A stretch of DNA of 30,859 nucleotides from a virus. The stretch covers positions 1-30,859 of IMG/VR virus record IMGVR_UViG_3300030104_004599. One strand, written 5' to 3'. Under the pieces are notes generated by a model. The model searched no databases. It saw only the letters and a list, made by a program, of their open reading frames with translations, and was not told where the DNA came from. Shown here piece by piece: positions 16,901 through 23,554 of this stretch (positions within the stretch are counted from its first letter, which is position 1; the number at the start of each line of letters is the position of its first letter). The position numbers and the translations under genes are program-made.

Positions 16901-18590
16901 CACAAGTGCATTAAGTGAATTAAATGATGAAAATAAAATTTACAGTTTAGATTACTATAACTTGAAAAACACAGAAACAAAATTAGAAGTAGAATGTGAA
17001 ACTATCAGAGATTTTATAAGCGCAAGTGAATTACAAAAGTATTTAATTTTATGGAATTGTAATCAGCATTTAATGGTAGATTTAGACTTACCTTTAAGAT
17101 ATGCAGGTTTAGAGGTTGGAGATATAGTAAATTTTGACAAACTTATTAAAAATCAAACAGCATTTAATTTTGATTACACAAAAAGATATGTCAAAAATGG
17201 TCAAGTAATATATCCTTACTTTATAGTAACAAAAACTGATAAAAGTGTTAATAATATAAAAGTAACTTTGACCCAACTACATAGACTTGATTGGGGTTTG
17301 GATGGTCATTCTATGAATATAGATAGCGATAATACATATAATTCAAATAAAGAGCCTGCGCTTTATGGGCAAGATGACCCATTAACAAATGTTGAATTTA
17401 CACCTTCTGCATTATATTTTGGAGAATATGAAGGAGAAATACATACCATATATTTTTACAATGCTTTTGCAGAAATAAGTAATATAGATATATCATCAAT
17501 AGATTTTATTGAGGAACATCAATTAGTTTCTGACCCTACAACAGGTTTTCATTCAATAAGTTATAGAAGTAACACTACTAATACAGATGAAGAAACAAAA
17601 ACAGGAAATATAATTGTTAATTTTGAAGGCTCAACACAAGATTTTGTTTTTAATGTTTCTCAAGAACCTGATAGTCACTTATTTGCTAACAATGTAACAT
17701 TTTACTTTGTTAATAATCAAGAATTAATAGACAACACTATAAATGAATTATATTCTTTAGGAGAAACAAGTATCGTTCAAAATAATAACGATTTAATACA
17801 AAGAGTAGACATAAAAAATAATGTTGGTGGTGATGATAGTTTGTTTGATATATTAACTATACAATGTGCAGACAATCAATTTTTTGATTTAAGGAATGCT
17901 TGGAGTGGTTTAGGTTCTGGAGATAATGAAGATGCTTTTACTGACAATTTAAGAATGGCAGATGGTGGAAGTTACTTAAATGGTGGTAGTAATTTAGGTA
18001 ATGGTTTCCCACCTGATTGGTGTTTTATACATTATATTACAGAACCAGAAACAATTAGTTATCCAGATGGTGATATAACATATCAATATATAGAGGTTGT
18101 TGTTTTTAATAGAGATATATATGATGAAGTTGGCGAACAAGGTACTGTTCTTGTAAATAGCGGTAATTATGAAACAGAATATTATAATTTAGGTGAATAC
18201 GAAAGTGATGACTATGCAGGTGTTAGAAGTGCGCATTTATTTTTTGAAGCATCTTTAAACCCAGACACACCAAATCAAGGTCCAACAAATGGTATTGCTC
18301 TTGATATTGTTCAAGAAGGTATGCCTTTTGTTCCTCCTATTATAGAGGGCGGTCAAGGTGATGGTGATGTAAATGGAGATGGAGTGTGCAATATTCTTGA
18401 TGTTGTAGGAATGATAAATGCTATTTTGGTTAATATGACAGATGACGCTTTTTTTCACGCTGATATAAATGATGATGGTATAGTAAATATACAAGATGTC
18501 ATAATATTAATAAGCCACATTCTTGAAGCACCTTTAGGTCAAGGAAGTTTGATACCAGACAATTATTATGTAACAGAAGAGGAAGTTTAA
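13968..18590 (+). CDS. Central tail hub / tip protein with BACON-like and dockerin modules
   Basis: This 1540-residue protein follows the tape measure directly (TAATG overlap), the place of the tail hub. Residues 1 to about 1120 look like the hub itself. They contain DKYKQKPYPMVYGEVDG near residue 203 and end in the pattern AGLEVGDIVNFDKLI ... YPYFIVTKTDKSVNNIKVTLTQLHRLD, as in hub proteins that close with a CxxLHxLD-type strand. Residues about 1141-1234 (VEFTPSALYFGEYEGE ... DFVFNVSQEPD) match the layout of BACON-type Ig domains. A second Ig-like stretch ends ALDIVQEGMPF near 1450. Residues 1467-1520 are two dockerin-type calcium loops, DVNGDGVCNILD and DINDDGIVNIQD, each with its helix. The Ig and dockerin modules probably contact the host surface or other tip proteins. 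Confidence 0.75.
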   Translation: MIELHNKFKLNLETNITSVSSFINIFPDVKPEEYQDVYNFIISTSETSNTPIAQFLVDKYGSKENYMKAIHKYSSKDMSIRYGPSTKTYSFDALLTKHPKVRNSLDMKTKLSKVSNLSLGLYTQRNGYKKLEGIEKCYNSAVAVYYRAEGCNNITQCALVFVGGISEIKQNKDSMTLACNHVSNIYNDIELPTNDIPYQEVLPDKYKQKPYPMVYGEVDGAHASLSKIDLDSQQEYKHIVFDNPNANCEGFIDTDMPQAQPSNTIDVCYDTDKSQMYVADGQNLCTILRRNHFWFWGDPNAYDYTDIQNGYSWRYHFTDQYTYGTPNGIRAYSFVGENPRRVNPIKNNAVVVQFKDTFDGITMNNHEEGDNVPNGFDISYANSGQQDDDLLGNVTNITGDEDSGVYWVNNCDLQNANEFFNKGDYRNRNAFLKFRFWTTFTDMSPTQNYPNGNDAIETFRGMRCQFLSKASSINSYRHFFALHFKSRLKVSQYKATIRTNGVAESELDLLSAWTPPDGNNASMFSYPFGAATTGMYWLAGTFQMPQTADFDGTIPQFYPALEQFGVPIVCATRHFPVRYRGYVDNYGDASVNEGLGTSQNMGGLLNSPVTESGQVLFDTWNINSDDINRNNNNYEFNSDNFYLQNRKPYESNARHIYDWWTAHSWKNTDYPYMPWWSPVYNKRSKDLAEHDLRSGDAGVGSIINDGLSYKPRTYSYADSTDTTLMMLPPQLFNLGWSSNINNNPTNELVYHAYNELEIYDVYADRIYMKEDFLESDFFAKVRGRRGYTEINGPLSNTAVHKPNEIIYHILSDELKFGKKIIIDDDAFQNASQQNIKINTAFSINQKTPTKKILENITKESKIYLKNNTGGTITIDSMKEHYSDEDVDLTILSDDVVKYKFSNTKLSDIKNQVKINFNKKYAGNIFENTSGFYTDPDTGEDLYSIFIDGILQRSTFFNGYQGEIFNYDEFSYQMYNNLNTSALSELNDENKIYSLDYYNLKNTETKLEVECETIRDFISASELQKYLILWNCNQHLMVDLDLPLRYAGLEVGDIVNFDKLIKNQTAFNFDYTKRYVKNGQVIYPYFIVTKTDKSVNNIKVTLTQLHRLDWGLDGHSMNIDSDNTYNSNKEPALYGQDDPLTNVEFTPSALYFGEYEGEIHTIYFYNAFAEISNIDISSIDFIEEHQLVSDPTTGFHSISYRSNTTNTDEETKTGNIIVNFEGSTQDFVFNVSQEPDSHLFANNVTFYFVNNQELIDNTINELYSLGETSIVQNNNDLIQRVDIKNNVGGDDSLFDILTIQCADNQFFDLRNAWSGLGSGDNEDAFTDNLRMADGGSYLNGGSNLGNGFPPDWCFIHYITEPETISYPDGDITYQYIEVVVFNRDIYDEVGEQGTVLVNSGNYETEYYNLGEYESDDYAGVRSAHLFFEASLNPDTPNQGPTNGIALDIVQEGMPFVPPIIEGGQGDGDVNGDGVCNILDVVGMINAILVNMTDDAFFHADINDDGIVNIQDVIILISHILEAPLGQGSLIPDNYYVTEEEV

Positions 18591-18591
18591 T

Positions 18592-19272
18592 ATGTTTGAA
18601 GACAAAAATCATGCTAATAAAGTATCTTTACAATATTCAAATGGTGAGGTAATTATTTTTAATGACGGAGATATTGCAGGTATTCAAATTCAATACGAAT
18701 GTACAGGTAAAATAAATTTAAATCCGCCTGATAATTGGCTTTACTCTTCAAATGATAATATAATAATAATGGCATCTATTAATGGTGATGGTAATATAGA
18801 TGATGGTAGTGTAATTTTTAATTATGATGGAGATTTAAATATAATACAAGCCACTATTGCTACTTGGGACAAAAAAGCGTTTACTATAAAACCACATACT
18901 ACAACAGATGATAGCAATTTTATAAAAGGAACAATTTATCAAACAACTGATAAGATAAGTAATGCAGGCGGTGTTACAACAATAGCAAATTCAAACAAAA
19001 AAATATCAGAAACTACAAATGATACATTTATTAAGAAAATAACAATAGAAGAAGTTAAATTAGATAACACAGAAGAAATAAGACAAAAATTTTTAGAAGA
19101 ATCAGGATTTAATGTGGATGGTTATGTTGGTAAAAGAAAGGTGCGAAGACAAAAAAGTACAAGACAAAAAATGTTTTCACAACCTAAAACAGCAAAACAA
19201 GGCGCAATACCAAGACCACAAATAAGCGTAAATACAGGAGGTTCTGGTGGAGGAACAGGAGGTGGATATTAA
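18592..19272 (+). CDS. Tail tip-associated protein with Gly-rich end, unknown family
   Basis: This is a 226-residue protein starting two bases after the hub stop with an AGAGGAAGTT ribosome site. It has an N-terminal beta region with short acidic loops (INGDGNIDDGSVIFNYDGD) that might bind calcium. A helical Lys-rich segment follows (ITIEEVKLDNTEEIRQKFLEESGFNVDG), then a basic linker (KRKVRRQKSTRQK) and a flexible GGSGGGTGGGY tail. The disordered, Gly-rich end is typical of proteins that pack into a larger assembly. The stop overlaps the next gene by one base. I assign it to the tail tip by position only. Confidence 0.55.
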   Translation: MFEDKNHANKVSLQYSNGEVIIFNDGDIAGIQIQYECTGKINLNPPDNWLYSSNDNIIIMASINGDGNIDDGSVIFNYDGDLNIIQATIATWDKKAFTIKPHTTTDDSNFIKGTIYQTTDKISNAGGVTTIANSNKKISETTNDTFIKKITIEEVKLDNTEEIRQKFLEESGFNVDGYVGKRKVRRQKSTRQKMFSQPKTAKQGAIPRPQISVNTGGSGGGTGGGY

Positions 19273-20822
19273 TGGGTTACAATAGATGTGCAAAACCAAG
19301 ATTTTATATAGACGTAAATAATTTAGTAAGAGCAAAAGGTGGTATATACGAAACACAAGCAAGAGTAATACCCGATAATGGCATACCTTGGATTCCTGCT
19401 TCTGAAATGTTTCACAATAATGGAACAAGGTTATGGAAAACTGATGGTACAGAAGGATGGCAACATCCAGGCGCTAACACAACTATTGATTTTACCGATT
19501 CATATAATTATAATGGTCAAGATTATGATTATACATTTGCTAATGAGTATTGGCAAACCGATATGTATATGAGATATGAACAATATTATCCTTTAGGCAC
19601 AATAAATTATTTTGCTTTTTTAGGACACAACTTTGGTCCGTCACAATGTAAAGTAGAGCCTTTTATATGTAGAAGCGTTTCTACAGGAATAACAGAAGAT
19701 TCAGTTCCACGATTAAATTTGCAAGATGTTTTGGATGACCCAACTGATGATAGTCATTATTATGGTAGTGCTGATTTTAATGACGGAAGATTTGAATTTT
19801 TTCGTTTTATAACCACAGATGATTTTGGTGGTGGAGGTACAGACAATGGGGATGGAGATACAGAAGAAACTTATTATTGTAGTTTAGATTCTAATATACT
19901 TACACAAGAAGAGTGTGAACAGGCAGGAGGAGATTGGATTATAAACGACCAAAGAGATTTTGATGACGACTATCTTCAATTTACTTCTACAGATATAGGT
20001 TGGAATGTTATAAGGTTTAATGACAACAATAAATCTGACGATACATTTAGACAAGTATTTAATGCTTTAGATGGCACTAATTTAGGGCAATATAATACAT
20101 TGGGATTGAGAATTTATCAATATGATGGAGAAGCAACATTTGTAAGTAATAATGCAGACTATAAAAGAGTGCCTCACTTAAATGCTTTTAGTGCTGGATG
20201 GACATATGTTTTAGAACACGCACCTGATTTAGAAATAGAAATGACATGGGAATTTGATGGTATAAGCACAAAAACAGGTTTAGGCGGTCAAAATTTAACG
20301 AATATTGATTATAGCGGTCCTGCAGGTTGGCAATTTTTAAACAGAAACTATGATGCTGATAATGTTATAAATGAAGGCTTTACTATTGACGATGCAACAG
20401 CATGGCATCACCATTCAAGTGGCGCATCACAAGACTATGATGGTTTAGGTGGCAATCAAGGAAGAAGGGTATGGAATTTAAAATTCTCATATATGCACGA
20501 TAGAATAGATAATGTAAATGATGGTATTGGAAATCCTGTTGGTATGAACAATAGCGGTTTATTTAATGATAATTATCATAGAGAATCAAAAGTACATATG
20601 GAATGGTCTACAACAGGTGATGGTTTTATTGGTATAAACCAAAACTTTTTTAGTAGAGTTATAAATGGAACTATGGGTGGTAAACTACCATTTTTATTTC
20701 AGCCAGACATAGAGGATAATGATGAAATATTCTTGTGTGAATTTAAAGATAACGAAATAAGTTTTGAACAAGTAGCGCCAAATGTCTACAATTTTGATTT
20801 AACTATCCGTGAGGTGTGGTAG
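19272..20822 (+). CDS. Minor tail / tail tip protein with inserted Cys motif
   Basis: This 516-residue protein opens MGYNRCAKPRFYIDVNNLVRAKGGI. It closes with DNEISFEQVAPNVYNFDLTIREVW, a pattern seen at the end of many distal tail proteins (a Q..P..Y.F.L.IREVW strand). The middle is rich in aromatic residues, Asn and Asp, as in carbohydrate-binding beta domains. At about residues 198-222 a Gly/Asp-rich linker leads into YYCSLDSNILTQEECEQAGGDW, a small two-Cys module better known from secreted bacterial proteins. It is the last late gene. Its final 20 bases overlap the end of the opposite-strand gene. Confidence 0.6.
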   Translation: MGYNRCAKPRFYIDVNNLVRAKGGIYETQARVIPDNGIPWIPASEMFHNNGTRLWKTDGTEGWQHPGANTTIDFTDSYNYNGQDYDYTFANEYWQTDMYMRYEQYYPLGTINYFAFLGHNFGPSQCKVEPFICRSVSTGITEDSVPRLNLQDVLDDPTDDSHYYGSADFNDGRFEFFRFITTDDFGGGGTDNGDGDTEETYYCSLDSNILTQEECEQAGGDWIINDQRDFDDDYLQFTSTDIGWNVIRFNDNNKSDDTFRQVFNALDGTNLGQYNTLGLRIYQYDGEATFVSNNADYKRVPHLNAFSAGWTYVLEHAPDLEIEMTWEFDGISTKTGLGGQNLTNIDYSGPAGWQFLNRNYDADNVINEGFTIDDATAWHHHSSGASQDYDGLGGNQGRRVWNLKFSYMHDRIDNVNDGIGNPVGMNNSGLFNDNYHRESKVHMEWSTTGDGFIGINQNFFSRVINGTMGGKLPFLFQPDIEDNDEIFLCEFKDNEISFEQVAPNVYNFDLTIREVW

Positions 20823-21153
20823 GGTCTGGTAAGACTATACCCATTTCAGTAGATGCCCAACGTATTATATTGTCTATGTATTCAGTAAACTCTTCAGAAG
20901 ATAATTCTTTTGTACTTGGCATATCAAAATGATGCTGTAATGTTTTGTGCATTTCTCTTTCAGAATAACCTAATTCTTTGGCTAACTTGCGACATATAAC
21001 TCTATAATAGGCATTTTGTTGCGGAGAATGCCTTTTTTGAGAAGAATTAATATTAAGTTCTACATCTCCATCAAAATTATATAAATACCTCTTAAAACCC
21101 TCAATATCATATAAAGTTAATTTTCCATTTTTAACATTACCTATAAACTTCAT
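20803..21153 (-). CDS. Phage recombination accessory protein, possibly NinB/Orf-like
   Basis: This is a 116-residue protein. The N-terminal half is a beta sheet (KFIGNVKNGKLTLYDIEGFKRYLYNF). It is followed by the pattern RHSPQQNAYYRVICRKLAKELGYSEREMHKTLQHHF, then STKELSSEEFTEYIDNIIRWASTEMGIVLPDP. The SxxQNAYY helix and the ELS..EF.EYI..I..WA.E.GI..PDP helix recur in short recombination-region proteins of many phages. Some of these are annotated as NinB-like, the lambda ssDNA-binding recombination mediator. I am sure of this widespread phage type and less sure of the NinB name. It starts by ATGA overlap with the upstream nuclease gene and is the last gene of the leftward cluster. Confidence 0.55.
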   Translation of the reverse strand: MKFIGNVKNGKLTLYDIEGFKRYLYNFDGDVELNINSSQKRHSPQQNAYYRVICRKLAKELGYSEREMHKTLQHHFDMPSTKELSSEEFTEYIDNIIRWASTEMGIVLPDPTTPHG

Positions 21154-21710
21154 TTAAATGCCTTTATTGATTTATAAATATATAAGTTTCTTTTTAATTC
21201 ATCTATGTTAAAAACGTCATATAATAAATTGTTTTTTATTTCATATAAATCATTTTTTAAAACAAAGTGTGTGTTATCGTCCCTATATCTTTTTTCGCCT
21301 TTATAATATAAAAGAGATTTATTTATAAAATTTACTTTATCCATCCAGCCAACAATAGTTATCGTTTTTGTTTCTGTATTACAAGATGTTAATATATAAG
21401 CATCTGTATCATATTCTTTTTGTTGTGGTACAAAATTTGTTACATAATTAGGTTTTACGTTTGTTTTTCTTATCATAGTTTTTACATCTATTTTTAAATC
21501 TAAAAAATTTAAGTCTTCTCCACCATCAAAACCTGTTGTACCATCTATTAAAGGTAAATTAAAAAGGTCCAAAACAACACATTGACCAACTATACCAATA
21601 AACTGCTGTGCTTTAGTTCCGTTAAATGTTTTTCTATTACCAAAATTGTACTTACTTATTTGGTCTTTACAATGAGTTATAATACTTTCTTTTATATTGA
21701 CTGCTATCAT
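21150..21710 (-). CDS. PD-(D/E)XK-like endonuclease
   Basis: This is a 186-residue protein. FDGGEDLNFLDLKIDVKTM (residues 61-79) provides the D...DxK signature (Asp75, Lys77, with acidic residues at 62-66). A preceding helix VGQCVVLDLF (41-50) sits where the family usually has a Glu in 'GE..V', but here the residue is Gln43. Downstream strands (DAYILTSCN...TITIVGWMDKV) complete the alpha/beta core typical of restriction-endonuclease folds. A GAAAGGAAAAC ribosome site precedes the ATG. It may act in phage recombination, host DNA degradation or packaging-associated cleavage. The Gln variant raises the possibility of altered catalysis. Confidence 0.6.
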   Translation of the reverse strand: MIAVNIKESIITHCKDQISKYNFGNRKTFNGTKAQQFIGIVGQCVVLDLFNLPLIDGTTGFDGGEDLNFLDLKIDVKTMIRKTNVKPNYVTNFVPQQKEYDTDAYILTSCNTETKTITIVGWMDKVNFINKSLLYYKGEKRYRDDNTHFVLKNDLYEIKNNLLYDVFNIDELKRNLYIYKSIKAFK

Positions 21711-21719
21711 GTTTTCCTT

Positions 21720-21989
21720 TCAGTTAGTAAAATACTTTCTTAATAAATAAAAAGCCTCTTTAAATAAATTAATATTATATTTAGCCTCAAATTGTTTAGT
21801 ACCTATTCTATGTCTTTCAGTATGATGCTGGCGACATAAAGGTACGCAAGAAAAATCTTTTATTGTTTTAGACTTTCTGTTACCACCCATACCAATTGTT
21901 TCTAAATGGTCTGGGTCTACGGGGCTGGATGCACAAATAAGGCAAAAATGTGTTTTTATATATTTAATATAATCTTTACTATTTACCAC
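21720..21989 (-). CDS. HNH / DUF968-like nuclease
   Basis: I chose the GTG at 21989 as start. It overlaps the end of a small upstream membrane-protein gene by 7 bases, whereas the longer frame begins with an unsupported TTG inside that gene. The 89-residue product carries FCLIC (CxxC), VDPDHLETIGMGG with the PDH pair, then FSCVPLCRQHHTERH. These are the paired Cys and His residues of an HNH-fold zinc nuclease of the DUF968/Ref-like type found in phage recombination regions. The C-terminal FE.KYNINLFKEA segment is also characteristic. It probably cuts branched or single-stranded DNA during phage replication or recombination. Confidence 0.7.
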   Translation of the reverse strand: MVNSKDYIKYIKTHFCLICASSPVDPDHLETIGMGGNRKSKTIKDFSCVPLCRQHHTERHRIGTKQFEAKYNINLFKEAFYLLRKYFTN

Positions 21990-22087
21990 AAACCTAACCA
22001 ATCCATGATATAATAAACAAAGAAATACCAAAAGGAAGCGCCTAATAAAAACATGCCTCCATAAATAAATAAGTTAAACCAATTCAT
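21983..22087 (-). CDS. 34-residue membrane micropeptide
   Basis: Behind a clear GGAGG ribosome site (22094-22098) lies an ATG at 22087, with another at 22090. The frame encodes 34 residues, MNWFNLFIYGGMFLLGASF and then WYFFVYYIMDWLGLW. It is almost wholly hydrophobic and aromatic, enough for one membrane-spanning helix. It runs across the region where the HNH gene's longer frame would begin, which helps fix the start of that gene. The palindromic element copy B lies directly upstream. The function is unknown; inner-membrane micropeptides in phages may modulate host membrane proteins or lysis. Confidence 0.55.
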   Translation of the reverse strand: MNWFNLFIYGGMFLLGASFWYFFVYYIMDWLGLW

Positions 22088-22098
22088 CATTGACCTCC

Positions 22099-22119
22099 AT
22101 TTAAAGTTTTACTTTAAGT
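22099..22119 (-). promoter_or_regulatory. 21-bp palindromic element, copy B
   Basis: On the minus strand it reads ACTTAAAGT-AAA-ACTTTAAAT, one base different from copy A (6130) and copy C (27123). It overlaps the last codons and stop of the resolvase-like gene (Leu-Lys-stop is written by the left arm). It ends next to the GGAGG ribosome site of the membrane micropeptide. The placement just before a ribosome site matches copy A. Confidence 0.6.
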
Positions 22120-22420
22120 CTTCTTTAATGCCTAAAATCCAATCATTTAGTTCTTGTACAACGTACATTTTGCCTCTATCCTCTTTTATAATTTGTATAT
22201 CAACATGTTCAGACGGTATTATATAAGAAGGTAGTTTCTTTCTTACTTTTGCCTGTACTTTAATCTCGTCATTAATAAGAATATCAACTTCTGGATGCTG
22301 ACCTATTGCTTGTCCATTACTTCCCCAAGCCCTTAATGCTGAAATTTCGTGTAAACTTATTGCTTCCACAATTTCTCTTTCAAATCTATTGCCCTTTGCT
22401 TTGCTTTTGTTTGTCGCCAT
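22109..22420 (-). CDS. Holliday-junction-resolvase-like PD-(D/E)XK nuclease
   Basis: This is a 103-residue protein opening with a basic head and GNRFEREIVEAI (catalytic-type Glu in helix 1). It continues RAWGSNGQAIGQHPEVDILI (Asp46) and KVQAKVRKK (Q56-x-K58, in the place of the ExK motif). The last helix and strand follow. This is the short Hjc/archaeal-type resolvase layout that many phages use for resolving branched DNA before packaging. The exact substitution of Gln for Glu in the (E/Q)xK motif is common in this fold. It is translated within the leftward recombination cluster beside two other nucleases. Confidence 0.65.
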   Translation of the reverse strand: MATNKSKAKGNRFEREIVEAISLHEISALRAWGSNGQAIGQHPEVDILINDEIKVQAKVRKKLPSYIIPSEHVDIQIIKEDRGKMYVVQELNDWILGIKEDLK

Positions 22421-22638
22421 TTTCTTATAACCTCTTTCTCTTGTTGTGATTCATGGTCTATAACTAAATCATCAACTTTATTTAAAACTTCTTTTTGATG
22501 TAATTCTGCTTTTTCTTTTGTTAAAAATTTTGACCCATCGCTGGTTATCCAGACAATGCGTAGTTCTGTTTTAATTTTCACTTTTTCTAAAATGCCTTCC
22601 TGCATTAATGCTTTGATATAACCACCAACATTTTCCAT
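22357..22638 (-). CDS. Small winged-helix-like protein, unknown
   Basis: This is a 93-residue protein. The first half (VGGYIKALMQEGILEKVKIKTELRIVWITSDGSKFLTKEKA) has the helix then beta-hairpin rhythm of a partial winged-helix domain. The second half is a charged helix (HESQQEKEVIRKWRQTKAKQRAIDLKEKLW) likely to form a coiled coil. It overlaps the upstream zinc-ribbon gene by 68 bases and the downstream resolvase-like gene by 64 bases, so it is read through coupled initiation. No strong ribosome site is visible. It may bind DNA or be a partner of the neighbouring nucleases. Confidence 0.45.
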   Translation of the reverse strand: MENVGGYIKALMQEGILEKVKIKTELRIVWITSDGSKFLTKEKAELHQKEVLNKVDDLVIDHESQQEKEVIRKWRQTKAKQRAIDLKEKLWKQ

Positions 22639-22795
22639 TATTAGTGTGTTTCATTATAATATCATGCTGTTTATCTCTTTTTCTTTTATTGTGTATGGAC
22701 ATACATGGTTTACAATAAGTAATATTTCTGTAACCACCTTTACTCCATGCAGATTTATCTTTATGTTTTTTACACATAGGACATTTTTTAGTCAT
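22571..22795 (-). CDS. Zinc-ribbon (HNH-remnant-like) protein
   Basis: This is a 74-residue protein with a good TTGGAGTTTGT ribosome site. Residues 5-31 carry CPMCKKHKDKSAWSK then TYCKPC, two CxxC pairs typical of the treble-clef head of HNH endonucleases and of phage transcription or recombination accessory proteins. A basic KRKRDKQH helix follows. The catalytic His/Asn part of an HNH enzyme is not present, so it is better read as a zinc-ribbon nucleic-acid-binding protein. The C-terminal 20 residues overlap the next gene in another frame and may be unconstrained. Confidence 0.55.
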   Translation of the reverse strand: MTKKCPMCKKHKDKSAWSKGGYRNITYCKPCMSIHNKRKRDKQHDIIMKHTNNGKCWWLYQSINAGRHFRKSEN

Positions 22796-22811
22796 ACAAA
22801 CTCCAAATTGT

Positions 22812-22877
22812 AAGGGCAGGTGCTATACGGAGGAGGGATATAAAGTGAGTGTGCGGATATAACCCAATCCTGCCCTT
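22812..22877. other. Intergenic structured element 1 (9-bp G+C-rich inverted repeat, 48-base loop)
   Basis: AAGGGCAGG (22812-22820) is perfectly complementary to CCTGCCCTT (22869-22877). The enclosed 48 bases are unusually purine-rich on the plus strand and contain two GGATATAA words. It lies between the stop of the 57-residue gene and the ribosome site of the zinc-ribbon gene, so on the leftward transcript it is an internal leader. No run of U follows the stem, so it is not a simple intrinsic terminator. A second element of similar size is at 24953-25024. Confidence 0.5.
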
Positions 22878-22886
22878 TAAGTTATT

Positions 22887-23060
22887 TTATATAGTGTCGT
22901 TCAAATTGTCCATATGTTCAATAGTTTTTTCTGCAATTTGTCTATTAGAAGATATGTCAGCAGATTGTTCTATAATGGCTTTTAAACCCATTTTAGCAAT
23001 CTTTATCTTCTCTTTTGCAATTAACAATTGTACACTAGGATTATTTTTTATATCTTTCAT
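22887..23060 (-). CDS. 57-residue helical protein, unknown
   Basis: The ATG at 23060 has an AAGAGGATAT ribosome site and opens a 57-residue frame (MKDIKNNPSVQLLIAKEKIK ... IEHMDNLNDTI). It fills the gap between the replication gene at 23069 and structured element 1. The protein is helical and mixed in charge, with no Cys and no membrane segment. Start, ribosome site, spacing (8 bases after the upstream stop) and codon style agree with the neighbouring genes. I cannot assign a function. Confidence 0.6.
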   Translation of the reverse strand: MKDIKNNPSVQLLIAKEKIKIAKMGLKAIIEQSADISSNRQIAEKTIEHMDNLNDTI

Positions 23061-23068
23061 ATATCCTC

Positions 23069-23554
23069 TTAATTAAATGGTAGTACCTTTGCGCCACAAC
23101 AACGACTGCCTTGATAAAGTTCCCATTGATTACGATAAGTATCTTTCTTATCACAAGTTTCACATTTACCCATAGGCATCCCTGTTGTATCGTGTTTATA
23201 ATCTTTGATATCAATTCTTTCATCTTTTTTGATAATTTCATCTTCCCATACCTTGTCTCTTAAATATCTTATTGGGTCTTTTCTGTAAACCTTATCTCTA
23301 CCCTCAATATAAAGTTTTGTATGTTCCATTATCTTTGGAATCATATCTTTTTTTATGTTTTTGTACCAATAATTAATCGCTTGCTTTTTTGTTGTCTTCT
23401 TATTATAAAGATTATACCATTCTTCAAATTCTGTTTTGAGATTAGGTGAAGAGGGGGAATAAGGCTTTCGCGTCCCCGAAACCCGAAAAACCTTTGAAGC
23501 AGAAACCCACTTCGGCTCTCCACCTTTTTCTCGTATTAAGATTTCAAAATCCAT
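23069..23554 (-). CDS. Replisome organiser / helicase-loader-like protein with C-terminal zinc motif
   Basis: This is a 161-residue protein. Residues about 42-105 (EFEEWYNLYNKKTTKKQAINYWYKNIKKDMIPKIMEHTKLYIEGRD...DPIRYLRDKVWEDE) follow the 'F..WY..YP.K..K..A...W.K...........Y......KDP..YL....WED' pattern. That pattern marks the C-terminal domain of phage replisome organisers and DnaT/DnaI-type loader proteins. The N-terminus has only a short DILIREKGGEPKW segment, so it is shorter than typical initiators. The C-terminus has GKCETCDKKDTY...SRCCGAKVLPF, a likely four-Cys zinc site. It is coupled to the SSB-like gene by a TAATG overlap, which fits a replication role. Confidence 0.55.
   Translation of the reverse strand: MDFEILIREKGGEPKWVSASKVFRVSGTRKPYSPSSPNLKTEFEEWYNLYNKKTTKKQAINYWYKNIKKDMIPKIMEHTKLYIEGRDKVYRKDPIRYLRDKVWEDEIIKKDERIDIKDYKHDTTGMPMGKCETCDKKDTYRNQWELYQGSRCCGAKVLPFN

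Noticed and set aside
18760-18840. Third dockerin-like repeat in the 226-residue tail protein (INGDGNIDDGS...)
   Set aside because: Acidic loops are present, but the D-x-N-x-D-G-x-x-x-x-x-D spacing and following helix of a dockerin loop are missing.
22849-23076. Plus-strand open frame of 75 codons opposite the recombination cluster
   Set aside because: It is antisense to the 57-residue gene, which has its own ribosome site; the plus frame has no ribosome site and lies against the local gene direction.
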